This document shows positions 22,950 through 31,218 of a DNA stretch of 41,013 nt, in pieces. Under the pieces are notes generated by a model. It worked only from the letters and a program-made list of their open reading frames with translations. It ran no database searches and was not told the origin of the DNA. The DNA lies in NCBI GenBank assembly GCA_902373545.1, contig CABKMZ010000011.1, forward strand, positions 1 to 41,013, in the 5' to 3' direction. Position 1 is the stretch's first letter, and each line of letters starts with the position of its first letter. The position numbers and the translations under genes are program-made. The stretch is from an uncultured Actinomyces sp. GTDB taxonomy: Bacteria; Actinomycetota; Actinomycetes; Actinomycetales; Actinomycetaceae.

Positions 22950-24443
22950 GTGGAAGAATTCGCCTTGTTTGAAAAGGCCATCGCCGACTGGATCACGTTG
23001 CACGTGACGATCTTCGCGCTGATCGGAGTCGGCCTGTTCCTGACGCTGCGCTCCCTCTTCGTCCAGGTGCGCTTCTTCCCGGAGATGATCCGCACCGTCC
23101 TGGGGTCGCGCAAGGGCGCGGACGGAGGCATTTCCTCCTTCCAGGCCTTCGCGATCTCGCTGGCCGCGCGCGTGGGCATCGGTAACGTGTTCGGCGTGGC
23201 CGCGGCGCTCCTCATGGGCGGTCCTGGCGCGATCTTCTGGATGTGGGTCGTGGCCCTGGTGGGCATGGGTACCGCGTTCTTCGAGGCGACGCTCGCCCAG
23301 ATCTTCAAGGTGCGCCACGCTGACGGCTCCTTCCGCGGCGGCCCGGCCTACTACATGAAACGCGGCATGAAAAACCGCACGCTGGCCAACGTCTTCGCCG
23401 TCATCACCGTCATCACCTGCGGCGTCGTCATCACCTCCGTGCAGTCCAACGCCATCGCCGGTACGCTGACGAGCGCCTTCGGTGAGGCCGCCAAGCAGCC
23501 CCTCCAGGGTGCGGGCGGCTTCTCGGCTGCGCAGCTGACCATCGCGGGCCTGATCTTCGTCTTCTCCGCGATGGTGATCTTCGGCGGCATCCGTACCGTC
23601 GCGCGCGTCACCGAGTGGATGGCCCCGATCATGGCCACTATCTACGTCATCATGGTCGCCATCATCTGCCTGATGAACATCTCCCAGTTCGGCACCGTCC
23701 TGGGGCAGATCTTCACCTCCGCTTTCTCCGCGGACGCCACCGTCGGTGGCCTGGGTGGCGGCATCATCGCCGCGATGATCAACGGCACCAAGCGCGGCCT
23801 CTTCTCCAACGAGGCCGGCCAGGGTACCGCTCCCAACGCCGCCGCGACCGCCACCGTGTCCCACCCGGTGCGCCAGGGCCTCATCCAGTCCCTCGGCGTC
23901 TTCATCGACACCATCGTCGTGTGTACCGCCACCGCCTTCGTCATCCTGCTCGCGGGCCCCGAGGTCTGGGGCGCCGAGGGCGTGGATCCCTCGAACCTGA
24001 CCACCCTGGCTGTCGCCAACGAGCTGGGCGCGTGGACGATCGTCCCCATGGCGATCCTTATCTTCGTGCTGGCCTACTCCTCGGTGATCGCCGCCTACGT
24101 CTACTCCGACACGAACATGTCCTTCGTGTTCGGCGACGCCCCCTGGGCGACCTGGACCGTGCGCGTCGTGTGCGTCCTCTCTGCGACGGTCGGTGCGCTG
24201 CTGAGCCTGGACGTCGTGTGGAACGCCGTCGACATCGCGATGGCGGTCATGACGATCACGAACCTGGTGGCGCTCGTCGTCCTGTCGGGCTGGGTTGTTG
24301 GCGCGCTCAAGGACTACCAGGTGCAGCGCAAGGCCGGCATCGATGACCCCATGTTCATGGGCCACGCCAACGCGTTCCTGCCTCGCGACGTGCCGGGCAG
24401 CGTGTGGAAGCGCCCCAAGTTGACCAAGGCCAAGAAGCGCTGA
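22950..24443 (+). CDS. Alanine/glycine:cation symporter (AGCS family)
   Basis: A 497-residue sodium-coupled amino acid carrier with 10-11 membrane segments. Family marks are FQAFAISLAARVGIGNVFGVA (~65-85), GGPGAIFWMW, the FRGGPAYYMKRGM loop (~128-140) and TKRGLFSNEAGQGTAPNAAA (~285). It would import alanine or glycine with Na+ or H+. Translation starts at a GTG with GGGAGG 6 nt upstream. Two strong hairpins follow. Substrate choice between alanine and glycine cannot be read by eye. Confidence 0.93.
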   Translation: MEEFALFEKAIADWITLHVTIFALIGVGLFLTLRSLFVQVRFFPEMIRTVLGSRKGADGGISSFQAFAISLAARVGIGNVFGVAAALLMGGPGAIFWMWVVALVGMGTAFFEATLAQIFKVRHADGSFRGGPAYYMKRGMKNRTLANVFAVITVITCGVVITSVQSNAIAGTLTSAFGEAAKQPLQGAGGFSAAQLTIAGLIFVFSAMVIFGGIRTVARVTEWMAPIMATIYVIMVAIICLMNISQFGTVLGQIFTSAFSADATVGGLGGGIIAAMINGTKRGLFSNEAGQGTAPNAAATATVSHPVRQGLIQSLGVFIDTIVVCTATAFVILLAGPEVWGAEGVDPSNLTTLAVANELGAWTIVPMAILIFVLAYSSVIAAYVYSDTNMSFVFGDAPWATWTVRVVCVLSATVGALLSLDVVWNAVDIAMAVMTITNLVALVVLSGWVVGALKDYQVQRKAGIDDPMFMGHANAFLPRDVPGSVWKRPKLTKAKKR

Positions 24444-24456
24444 CACTCCAGCGCTC

Positions 24457-24494
24457 TCGGGCGCGCCGGGCACATCGCGCCCTGGCGCGCCCGA
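24457..24494 (+). terminator. Hairpin after the symporter gene
   Basis: Perfect 11-bp stem (24457-24467 with 24484-24494) starting 14 nt past the stop. No T-tract follows. Confidence 0.55.
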
Positions 24495-24503
24495 CGCGTC
24501 CCT

Positions 24504-24533
24504 GGGCCCGCCGCGCGTCTGCGCGGCGGGCCC
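24504..24533 (+). terminator. Second, stronger terminator after the symporter gene
   Basis: Perfect 13-bp GC stem (24504-24516 with 24521-24533) with a GTCT tetraloop, followed by CTTGCTT. Confidence 0.75.
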
Positions 24534-24603
24534 CTTGCTTCCCGCTGCCCGCCCCGGCCTCGTTGCTCCCGGCGCTTCGCCCGCCCCTGCTGAGCTCGCG
24601 GGT

Positions 24604-24609
24604 TAGGCT
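24604..24609 (+). promoter_or_regulatory. -10 box TAGGCT, probable leaderless promoter of the FAH-family gene
   Basis: TAGGCT, 6 nt, then ATG at 24616; no Shine-Dalgarno sequence. Confidence 0.55.
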
Positions 24610-24615
24610 ACTGCC

Positions 24616-25383
24616 ATGAGAATCGCACGTTTTTCGGATGGAACGAACCCGGTGTACGGCGCCCTTGAGGAGGGCTCGAAGCGGATTGTGGGCCTCAAGG
24701 GAGACCCACTGTTTTCGCCCGTGGAGCCCTCGGGCCAGATCTACGAGCTGGACGAGGTCCGCCTGCTTTCCCCGGTGATCCCGCGCTCGAAGGTGGTGGG
24801 CATCGGCAATAACTACTCCGATACGCCGATTCCGGTCGACGAGCGTCCCGAGCCCCCGATTTTCCTCAAGGCCAACACCTCGGTCATCGGGCCCGACGAC
24901 CCGATTGCGATCCCCGCGTGGTCGAACGACGTGGTCTTTGAGGGCGAGCTCGCCATCGTCATCAAGTCACTGGCCAAGAACGTGAGCGCCTCGGACGCGC
25001 CGCAGGTGATCCTCGGTTACACGGTTGCCAACGACGTCACCGCCCGCGACGCAATGACGGGTGGCCCGTGGTCGCGCGGCAAGTCGTTCGACACCTCTTG
25101 CCCGCTGGGCCCGTGGATCACGGTGGACCCGCAGCTGGACGTGACGAACCTGGCGATCCGTTCCTACCTGAATGGGGAGAAAGCGCAGGACAGCTCGACC
25201 GCGCACATGATCTGGAATCCGTTCGAGCTGGTCTCCTACGTGTCCCACCAGATGACCCTGCTGCCCGGCGACGTCATCGTGACGGGCGCTCCGGCGGGTT
25301 GCGGGCGAGTGGACGTGGGTGACCGCGTGGAGATTGAGATCGAGGGGGTCGGGCGTCTGGCGAATCCCGTGCTTCGCGCATAA
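24616..25383 (+). CDS. Fumarylacetoacetate hydrolase family protein
   Basis: A 255-residue FAH-superfamily protein. An N-terminal ~65-residue domain is followed by the catalytic barrel with KVVGIGNNYSD (~60-70), the metal-binding E of FEGELAIVI (~99-107), and GYTVANDVTARD (~134-145) supplying the aspartate ligand. The C-terminal LLPGDVIVTGAPAGCG is typical. Relatives act as acylpyruvate hydrolases, oxaloacetate decarboxylases or HpaG-type isomerases; the substrate is not fixed by sequence. In actinobacteria this gene often lies near gltX; here gltX is ~4 kb downstream. Confidence 0.9.
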   Translation: MRIARFSDGTNPVYGALEEGSKRIVGLKGDPLFSPVEPSGQIYELDEVRLLSPVIPRSKVVGIGNNYSDTPIPVDERPEPPIFLKANTSVIGPDDPIAIPAWSNDVVFEGELAIVIKSLAKNVSASDAPQVILGYTVANDVTARDAMTGGPWSRGKSFDTSCPLGPWITVDPQLDVTNLAIRSYLNGEKAQDSSTAHMIWNPFELVSYVSHQMTLLPGDVIVTGAPAGCGRVDVGDRVEIEIEGVGRLANPVLRA

Positions 25384-25400
25384 CAGTGTGACCCGTGTGA

Positions 25401-25406
25401 TAGGAT
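25401..25406 (+). promoter_or_regulatory. -10 box TAGGAT of the NCS1 permease operon
   Basis: TAGGAT within TAGGATAAT gives a leader of ~35 nt containing GAGGAG. An alternative -10 (CAATAT, 25420-25425) is possible. No clear -35. Confidence 0.4.
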
Positions 25407-25447
25407 AATGTCGTTCTGACAATATATCCCTCGCAGAGGAGAACACC

Positions 25448-26932
25448 GTGAGCGAGCCTCAAAACTCGGGCGCGCTGGCCGTCGAAATGGCCGGCCTGGA
25501 CGTCATTCCTGAATCCGATCGCAAGGGGAAACCCTCCGACCTGTTCATGCCGTGGTTCGCGGCGAACATCTCGGTCCTGGGGATCTCCTGGGGCTCGTGG
25601 GTCCTCGGCTTCGGCCTGTCCCTCACCCAGGCGGTCATAGTGTCCGTCGTCGGTGTGGCCCTGTCCTTCCTGGTCTGCGGCCTCATCGCGATCGCCGGTA
25701 AGCGCGGCTCCGCCCCGACGCTGGTGCTGTCGCGCGCGGCCTTCGGCTTTAACGGCAACCGCATTTCGGCGGCAATCTCGTGGATCCTGACGGTGGGCTG
25801 GGAGACCTTCCTGGCGATCATGGCGGTCCAGGCCACGGCCACCGTCATGGGGGCGCTCGGCTTCACGAACCACGTCGTCGCCCAGATCATCGCGCTGATC
25901 CTCGTCGTCGTCCTGGCGGCGGGCTCGGGCATCCTCGGTTTCGAGGCGATCATGAAGGTCCAGACGTGGATCACGTGGGCGACCGCGGCCCTGACGATTG
26001 TCTACCTGGTGCTGGTCGCCCCGACGATCGACTTCGCGGTGCTTTCCGCGCGTCCCTCGGCGCCCTTGACCGCGGTGCTCGGTGCGGGCTGCATGCTCCT
26101 CGTGGGCTTCGGTTTCGGCTGGATTAACGCGGCCGCCGACTACTCGCGCTACCTGCCTCGCGCCGCCTCGACGCGGGGCGTGGTCGGCTGGACGACGGTG
26201 GGCGCGGCGCTGCCCACGGTCATCCTTGTCTTCTTCGGTATCCTCCTGGTCGGCTCGGCCGACGAGTCGCTGTCCAAGGCCATCGGCGAGGATCCGATCG
26301 GCGCGCTCACCACGCTGCTGCCCACCTGGTTCCTCATCCCCTTTGCCCTGGTCGCGATCCTTGGTCTCATCGGCGGCATCGTCATGGATATCTACTCGTC
26401 GGGCCTGTCGCTTCTGGCCACGGGCGTGCCCGTCTCGCGTCCGGTCGCCACCGCGATTGATGGCACGATCATGACGGTCGGGACGATCGTCGTCGTGTTC
26501 TTCGCGGATTCCTTCCTGACTCCCTTCACTGCCTTCCTGACGACGCTGGGCGCGGTCATTGCCGCGTGGGGCGGCGTCATGCTGGCGGACATCGCGCTGC
26601 GGCGCAAGGACTACGACGAGCCCTCCCTCTTTACTCCCTCGGGCCGCTACGGCTCGGTGAACTGGGGTGCGGTCGTCTCCCTGATCGTCGGCTCGCTGGT
26701 GGGCTGGGGCCTCGTTGTCAACGCGAGTGCCTCCTGGCTGTCCTGGCAGGGCTACCTCCTCGGCCCCCTGGGTGGCCGTGACGGTGACTGGGCGGGCGCC
26801 AACATCGGCATCCTCCTGGCGATGGTCGTCGGCTTCGTCGGCTACTGGGCGACCAGCGCGGGCCGCGTGCGCGCGCAGGAGAAGCTGCCCTCGCGCACCT
26901 ATGCCGAGGGCGCGGAAGAGGACGCGCAGTGA
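25448..26932 (+). CDS. NCS1 family nucleobase permease (cytosine/purine permease type)
   Basis: A 494-residue membrane carrier with about 12 segments. FMPWFAANISVLGISWGSWV (~33-52) and RAAFGFNGNRISA (~98-110) are NCS1 signatures, as is FGWINAAADYSRYLPR (~223-238). It probably imports a purine or cytosine with H+ or Na+. The start is GTG with AGAGGAG 6 nt upstream. Its stop overlaps the GTG of the phosphorylase gene (GTGA), so the pair is translationally coupled, which points to purines as cargo. Confidence 0.9.
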   Translation: MSEPQNSGALAVEMAGLDVIPESDRKGKPSDLFMPWFAANISVLGISWGSWVLGFGLSLTQAVIVSVVGVALSFLVCGLIAIAGKRGSAPTLVLSRAAFGFNGNRISAAISWILTVGWETFLAIMAVQATATVMGALGFTNHVVAQIIALILVVVLAAGSGILGFEAIMKVQTWITWATAALTIVYLVLVAPTIDFAVLSARPSAPLTAVLGAGCMLLVGFGFGWINAAADYSRYLPRAASTRGVVGWTTVGAALPTVILVFFGILLVGSADESLSKAIGEDPIGALTTLLPTWFLIPFALVAILGLIGGIVMDIYSSGLSLLATGVPVSRPVATAIDGTIMTVGTIVVVFFADSFLTPFTAFLTTLGAVIAAWGGVMLADIALRRKDYDEPSLFTPSGRYGSVNWGAVVSLIVGSLVGWGLVVNASASWLSWQGYLLGPLGGRDGDWAGANIGILLAMVVGFVGYWATSAGRVRAQEKLPSRTYAEGAEEDAQ

Positions 26933-27726
26933 GCGTCGACCCGCGCTTCTCCCAGACTCTCCTCGACGACGAGGCCGTGGCCGGCGCCCGGGTCCTCGCC
27001 TCTCTCGTGGGGCGCCCGGATGCGCTCGTCGTCCTCGGGTCGGGCCTGGCCGAGGCTCTCGACGAGGCCTGGGGAGCCCCCGCGGCCACCGTGCCGCTGG
27101 GAGACATCCCCGGCGTCGTCGCGCCGGTTGCGGACGGGCATGGCGGCGAGCTACGCGCCTACGAGACGCGTCGGGGAGTGGTCCTCGTGGCCACGGGCCG
27201 CACGCACCTGTACGAGGGGCTGGGTCCCCGCCCTGTCACGGCCCTGGCCCGAGCTGCCGTAGCGGCGGGGATCAGCCGCGCGGTCCTCACGAACGCGAAC
27301 GGCTGCCTAAAGCCCTGGAACCTGGGCGACGTCATGGCGATCACCGACCACGTGAACTTCAGTGGCGCCTCGCCCTTCGACGGACCGCTCTTCTTGGACG
27401 TGTCGGCCGTGTGGGACGCCCAGATGACGCAGGCGCTGCGCGGGGTCTGCCAGCGCGAGGGTACTTACGCGATCCTGCGCGGCCCCGAGTACCAGACGAT
27501 GGCCGAGACCCGCATCCTTGCGGGCCTGGGCGTGGACTGCGTGGGCATGTCGACCGTCATGGAGGCCATCACCCTGCACGCCCTGGGCGTGCGCGTCGCC
27601 GGCATGTCGGTCGTCTCCGACCTGTCCTTCGCGAACGCCCCGACGGACCCGACCGCCGTCGTCGAGGCGGCCTCGGCGGCGCGCCAGACCGTGGTCGCCG
27701 GCATCGAGGCGGCCCTGGGAGCATAA
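26929..27726 (+). CDS. Purine nucleoside phosphorylase, trimeric (class I) family, with altered base-binding residues
   Basis: A 265-residue protein of the PNP/MTAP fold cleaving a purine nucleoside with phosphate. Phosphate and ribose motifs are present: GSGL (37-40), GRTHLYEG (90-97), TNANG (121-125) and GMSTV (206-210). Aligned without gaps to human PNP over ~50 residues from GP (185-186), human F200, E201 and N243 become Y188, Q189 and D231. Those residues recognise the 6-oxopurine edge, and Asp at the last position is also seen in methylthioadenosine phosphorylase. A preference for adenosine or another 6-aminopurine nucleoside is therefore plausible. It starts at a GTG overlapping the NCS1 permease stop. 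Confidence 0.88.
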   Translation: MSVDPRFSQTLLDDEAVAGARVLASLVGRPDALVVLGSGLAEALDEAWGAPAATVPLGDIPGVVAPVADGHGGELRAYETRRGVVLVATGRTHLYEGLGPRPVTALARAAVAAGISRAVLTNANGCLKPWNLGDVMAITDHVNFSGASPFDGPLFLDVSAVWDAQMTQALRGVCQREGTYAILRGPEYQTMAETRILAGLGVDCVGMSTVMEAITLHALGVRVAGMSVVSDLSFANAPTDPTAVVEAASAARQTVVAGIEAALGA

Positions 27727-27746
27727 GCGCACAGAATCAGACACAA

Positions 27747-27798
27747 ACGAGGCCGTGGCCGGGAGGTGGATCTCCACCGCTCCCGGCCACTGCCTCGT
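27747..27798. terminator. Bidirectional terminator between PNP and the MalY-type gene
   Basis: A long near-perfect stem (27747-27770 with 27773-27798) lies between convergent genes. The outer arms carry ACGAGG and CCTCGT, so it belongs to the recurring GAGGCC hairpin group. Confidence 0.85.
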
Positions 27799-27814
27799 AT
27801 CGTGTGAGAAAAGA

Positions 27815-28987
27815 TCAGAGCAGGCCGAGGACCCCCTCCACGATCCGCGAGGCAACGTCGGGGGCGCACGCCAGGTTGATGCGCGCCCATGAGGAGTAAT
27901 CCGCGCCCAGGGTGCGCCCCTCGTTGGCGGCGATGCGGGCGCGCTCGCGCAGCGAAGCGGCGGGGGAGAGGGGGCCCAGGTCTACTCCCTCGAAGCCCCA
28001 CCACGTCAGGTAGGTGCCCTCGGGGCGCACGAAGTCGATCGGTGTGGGTGCCAGGGCACGCTCGACCAGGTCCACGTTTGAGCGGATCAGGTCTTTGACC
28101 TCGCGCTGCCAGGCGTCCCCGCGTTCGTAGGCGGCGATCGCGCCGACCGTGCCGATGACGTTGGCGTCGTGGCGCACGTCCGCGGCGAACACGTCCCAGC
28201 GTTCGCGCAGCGCCTCGTCGGGCAGAATCACCTGCGCGGAGGGCAGGCCTGCGATGTTCCAGCCCTTCGACGCGGCGGTCGCCGTCACCGTGTGGGCGGC
28301 AAAGGAGGGGCCGAGCGACGCGTAGGAAACGAACGGAATCGACTCGTCCAGCACGAGGGAGGAGTGGATCTCGTCGGAGAACACGAGGGCGTCGTAGTCG
28401 GAGACCACGTCGTGCAGGGCGCGCAGCTCGTCCTCACGCAGGACGCGGCCGACCGGGTTCCACGGGTTGCACAGGATGATCAGGCCCGCCCCGGCCTCGA
28501 GCCCCGCGCGGATCCCCTCCAGGTCGAGCGCCCAGCCGCGTCCGCCGGCACGCGTGCCGCGCAGTGAGGGCACCTCGATGACGGGGTGATCGAACTTACC
28601 CGGAATGGTCAGGAAGGGCATGTAGGCGGGGGTGGGCACGATGATCGGCGCGCCCGGGCGCACCAGGTGCTGGATGGTCGCCTCGAGCGCGGGCAAGACC
28701 GAGGCCACGAGGCGTACGTGGGAGGCCTCCACGTCCCAACCAAAACGCCGCTTCTGGAACTCGGCGGTCGCGCCCGCGATGCGCGGCTCCAACCAGGTCG
28801 GCTGGTAGCCGAGCAGGCCGTCGTCGATCGCGCCCTTCATCGCGTCGGCCACCTCGGGGGCAGTGGCGAAGTCCATTTCCGCCACCCACGCGCCGATCGT
28901 CGGTTCACCGCTCGCGGTCGTGATGCCGGTCCATTTCAGGGAGCCGGTGCGGTAGAGGTGGGAGTCAGAAAAGAGACGAACGGACAC
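27815..28987 (-). CDS. MalY/PatB-type aminotransferase, probable cystathionine beta-lyase
   Basis: A 390-residue fold-type I PLP enzyme of the MalY/PatB subgroup, which splits C-S bonds of cystathionine or cysteine (homocysteine and pyruvate formation). Marks are WVAEMDF (34-40), GYQPTW (60-65), NPWNPVGRV (174-182), DEIHSSL (205-211) and the PLP lysine K241 in TAASKGWN. Length equals the family norm. Translation starts at GTG 28987 with AGGAGG upstream; the open frame extends further but without family sequence. It could make homocysteine for the methyltransferase encoded at 9.9-11 kb, but they are not linked. Confidence 0.88.
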   Translation of the reverse strand: MSVRLFSDSHLYRTGSLKWTGITTASGEPTIGAWVAEMDFATAPEVADAMKGAIDDGLLGYQPTWLEPRIAGATAEFQKRRFGWDVEASHVRLVASVLPALEATIQHLVRPGAPIIVPTPAYMPFLTIPGKFDHPVIEVPSLRGTRAGGRGWALDLEGIRAGLEAGAGLIILCNPWNPVGRVLREDELRALHDVVSDYDALVFSDEIHSSLVLDESIPFVSYASLGPSFAAHTVTATAASKGWNIAGLPSAQVILPDEALRERWDVFAADVRHDANVIGTVGAIAAYERGDAWQREVKDLIRSNVDLVERALAPTPIDFVRPEGTYLTWWGFEGVDLGPLSPAASLRERARIAANEGRTLGADYSSWARINLACAPDVASRIVEGVLGLL

Positions 28988-29115
28988 GGTGTCCTCCTGG
29001 AAGATGCGGTGGATGCGGAGCGGGCCGATCCCGATGATGACAGAAGCGTATCGCCGCCCCTGACCTGCGTCGCAGCGCGCCCACGCATCAAGCAAATGCA
29101 ACAGCGCCTCTGGAG

Positions 29116-29121
29116 TAGGAT
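29116..29121 (+). promoter_or_regulatory. -10 box TAGGAT upstream of gltX
   Basis: TAGGAT ends 9 nt before the gltX ATG. The spacer holds GGGGGA, so a very short leader or a leaderless start are both possible. Confidence 0.45.
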
Positions 29122-29130
29122 GGGGGAATC

Positions 29131-30636
29131 ATGAGTGAAACAACTGCCACCGGTGCCGACGTTCGCGTCCGCTTCTGCCCCTCGCCCACAGGAACCCCTC
29201 ACGTCGGCATGGTCCGCACGTGCCTGTTCAACTGGGCCTACGCTCGCCACACGGGAGGAACCTTCGTCTTCCGCATCGAAGACACGGATGCCGCTCGCGA
29301 CTCCCAGGAGTCCTTCGACCAGATCATCGAGTCCCTGCAGTGGCTGGGCCTCGACTGGGACGAGGGCGTCGGTAAGGGAGGCCCGCACGGCCCCTACCGC
29401 CAGAGCGAGCGCATGGACATCTACCGCGACGTGGCAGCCCGCCTGCTCGAGGCCGGCTACGCCTACGAGTCCTATTCGACTCCCGAGGAGATCGAGGAGC
29501 GTCACCGCGCCAAGGGTGAGGATCCCAAGCTCGGTTACGACGGCTTCGACCGCAACCTGACCCAGGAGCAGATCGCCGCTTTCCGCGCCGAGGGCCGAGC
29601 GCCCGTCCTGCGCCTGCGCATGCCCGACGAGGACATCACGTTCACGGATCTGATCCGCGGCGAGATCACCTTCAAGGCTGGATCGGTGCCGGACTACGTC
29701 ATCGTGCGCGCCAACGGCCACCCGCTCTACACGCTGGTGAACCCGATCGACGACGCGCTCATGGAGATCACACACGTGCTGCGCGGCGAGGACCTGCTGT
29801 CTTCGACGCCCCGCCAGATCGTCCTGTACCGCGCGCTCGAGGCCATCGGCGTCGCCAAGTTCATGCCGCGCTTCGGTCACCTGCCCTACGTCATGGGCGA
29901 GGGCAACAAGAAGCTGTCCAAGCGTGACCCCGAGTCGAACCTGCTGCTGCACAAGGCTGCCGGCATGATCCCCGAGGGCCTGAACAACTACCTGGCCCTC
30001 CTGGGCTGGTCGATTGCCCCCGACCGCGACATTTTCTCCATGGAGGAGATGGCGCGCGCCTTCGATATCTCCGACGTGAACCCGAACCCGGCGCGCTTCG
30101 ACCAGAAGAAGGCCATCGCCATCAACGCTGAGCACATTCGCTTGCTGGACGGTGAGGACTTCCGAAATCGTCTGGTGCCTTTCCTGCACCGCGACGGGGT
30201 CGTCTCGGCCGACTCCTTCGAGGCGCTGACCGATCGCGAGCGCGAGATCCTCACCGAGGCCGCCCCGCTCGTTCAGACCCGCATCCAGATGCTGGGTGAG
30301 GCTACGGGCATGCTCGGCTTCCTCTTCGTCGCGGACGAGGCGCTGGAGATGGACGAGAAGTCGGTCTCCAAGCTCAAGGACAATGCGGCGGACGTCTTGG
30401 ACGCCGCCATCGAAACTGTCGAGGGTCTGACCGAGTTCACGACCGCTTTCCTCGAGGAGTCGCTGCGCGCCCGCATCGTCGACGAGATGGAGGTCAAGCC
30501 TCGCCTGGCCTTCGGCCCGCTGCGCGTCGCCGTAACCGGCCGCCAGGTCTCCCCGCCGCTGTTCGAGTCCATGGAGATCCTGGGGCGCGAGTCCTCGCTG
30601 ACCCGCCTGCGCGCGCTGCGCGCCTCCCTGGCCTGA
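29131..30636 (+). CDS. gltX: Glutamyl-tRNA synthetase
   Basis: A 501-residue class Ic synthetase. The HIGH-type motif is HVGM (24-27) within [12 protein letters not shown], and the KMSKS-type loop is KLSKR (261-265). It charges tRNA-Glu with glutamate. Actinobacteria usually lack GlnRS, so GltX is expected to mischarge tRNA-Gln as well, with repair by the GatCAB amidotransferase; both tRNA genes follow directly here. The start is set by TAGGAT/GGGGGA just upstream and by [11 protein letters not shown] at the usual distance. Confidence 0.97.
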   Translation: MSETTATGADVRVRFCPSPTGTPHVGMVRTCLFNWAYARHTGGTFVFRIEDTDAARDSQESFDQIIESLQWLGLDWDEGVGKGGPHGPYRQSERMDIYRDVAARLLEAGYAYESYSTPEEIEERHRAKGEDPKLGYDGFDRNLTQEQIAAFRAEGRAPVLRLRMPDEDITFTDLIRGEITFKAGSVPDYVIVRANGHPLYTLVNPIDDALMEITHVLRGEDLLSSTPRQIVLYRALEAIGVAKFMPRFGHLPYVMGEGNKKLSKRDPESNLLLHKAAGMIPEGLNNYLALLGWSIAPDRDIFSMEEMARAFDISDVNPNPARFDQKKAIAINAEHIRLLDGEDFRNRLVPFLHRDGVVSADSFEALTDREREILTEAAPLVQTRIQMLGEATGMLGFLFVADEALEMDEKSVSKLKDNAADVLDAAIETVEGLTEFTTAFLEESLRARIVDEMEVKPRLAFGPLRVAVTGRQVSPPLFESMEILGRESSLTRLRALRASLA

Positions 30637-30648
30637 TCGATGTGCTGG

Positions 30649-30690
30649 GCCCTGGCCTCGTTCCCTATCCCCGAGGGACGAGGCCGGGGC
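30649..30690 (+). terminator. Terminator of gltX
   Basis: An imperfect ~16-bp stem (30649-30666 with 30674-30690) starts 13 nt past the stop; both arms carry the GGCCTCGT/ACGAGGCC core. TTCATCAT follows. Confidence 0.75.
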
Positions 30691-30814
30691 TTCATCATGT
30701 GCTGATGTGCCCTCAGGTGCGGGGAGAGGGTGCGCCGACGTGGGAGGATGGAACCCGAGACGTGCGTCGAACCTCGGTGCCGGCGGGCAGTGATCGGTGC
30801 CACTCCGTTTCGAT

Positions 30815-30843
30815 TTGGCACGTCGGGAACATTCCGCTAAAGT
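30815..30843 (+). promoter_or_regulatory. Promoter of the tRNA-Gln/tRNA-Glu operon
   Basis: TTGGCA (30815-30820) and TAAAGT (30838-30843) are separated by 17 nt, about 46 nt before the first tRNA. This is the best sigma-A-type -35/-10 pair in the window. Confidence 0.75.
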
Positions 30844-30889
30844 TATCTCCTGTCGCCAGCGACGTGAGAACGAAGCAGGTGATACCCAA

Positions 30890-30961
30890 TGGGGTATGGT
30901 GTAATTGGCAACACAGCTGATTCTGGTTCAGCCATTCTAGGTTCGAGTCCTGGTACCCCAG
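30890..30961 (+). tRNA. tRNA-Gln (CTG anticodon)
   Basis: A 72-nt cloverleaf. The acceptor TGGGGTA (30890-30896) pairs with TACCCCA (30954-30960), discriminator G. The anticodon stem GCTGA/TCAGC encloses the loop TTCTGGT with CTG at 30923-30925. The T-loop GGTTCGAGTCC is standard. The 3' CCA is not encoded. Confidence 0.96.
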
Positions 30962-30988
30962 CAATCTGAAACGTCAGTTTCAGTCAAG

Positions 30989-31061
30989 GCCCCCATCGTC
31001 TAGCGGCCTAGGACGACGCCCTCTCACGGCGTTAACACCGGTTCAAATCCGGTTGGGGGTA
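30989..31061 (+). tRNA. tRNA-Glu (CTC anticodon)
   Basis: A 73-nt cloverleaf. The acceptor GCCCCCA pairs with TGGGGGT (31054-31060, first pair G-U), discriminator A. The anticodon stem ACGCC/GGCGT encloses CTCTCAC with CTC at 31023-31025. CCA is encoded at 31062-31064. It lies 27 nt after tRNA-Gln, so the two are co-transcribed. Confidence 0.96.
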
Positions 31062-31068
31062 CCACGAG

Positions 31069-31102
31069 CCTCGCCACCATCGCGGTGGCGAGGTTTTTGT
31101 TT
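31069..31102 (+). terminator. Terminator of the tRNA operon
   Basis: A perfect 10-bp stem (31069-31078 with 31084-31093), 5-nt loop, followed by TTTTTGTTT: a classic intrinsic terminator. Confidence 0.92.
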
Positions 31103-31122
31103 ACCGCGGTGCCGCGGTTTTT
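31103..31122 (+). terminator. Back-up terminator of the tRNA operon
   Basis: A 7-bp arm pair ACCGCGG/CCGCGGT with a minimal loop, followed by TTTTCTT. Confidence 0.55.
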
Positions 31123-31218
31123 CTTGTGCTTTGCAGAAAACTTTGCTCGCCGTTTCACAGTGTCTAACCTTGTAATCAGCCCCCGTAGGGGGGATAGTTT
31201 TGGACGAGGGAGTCTTTC

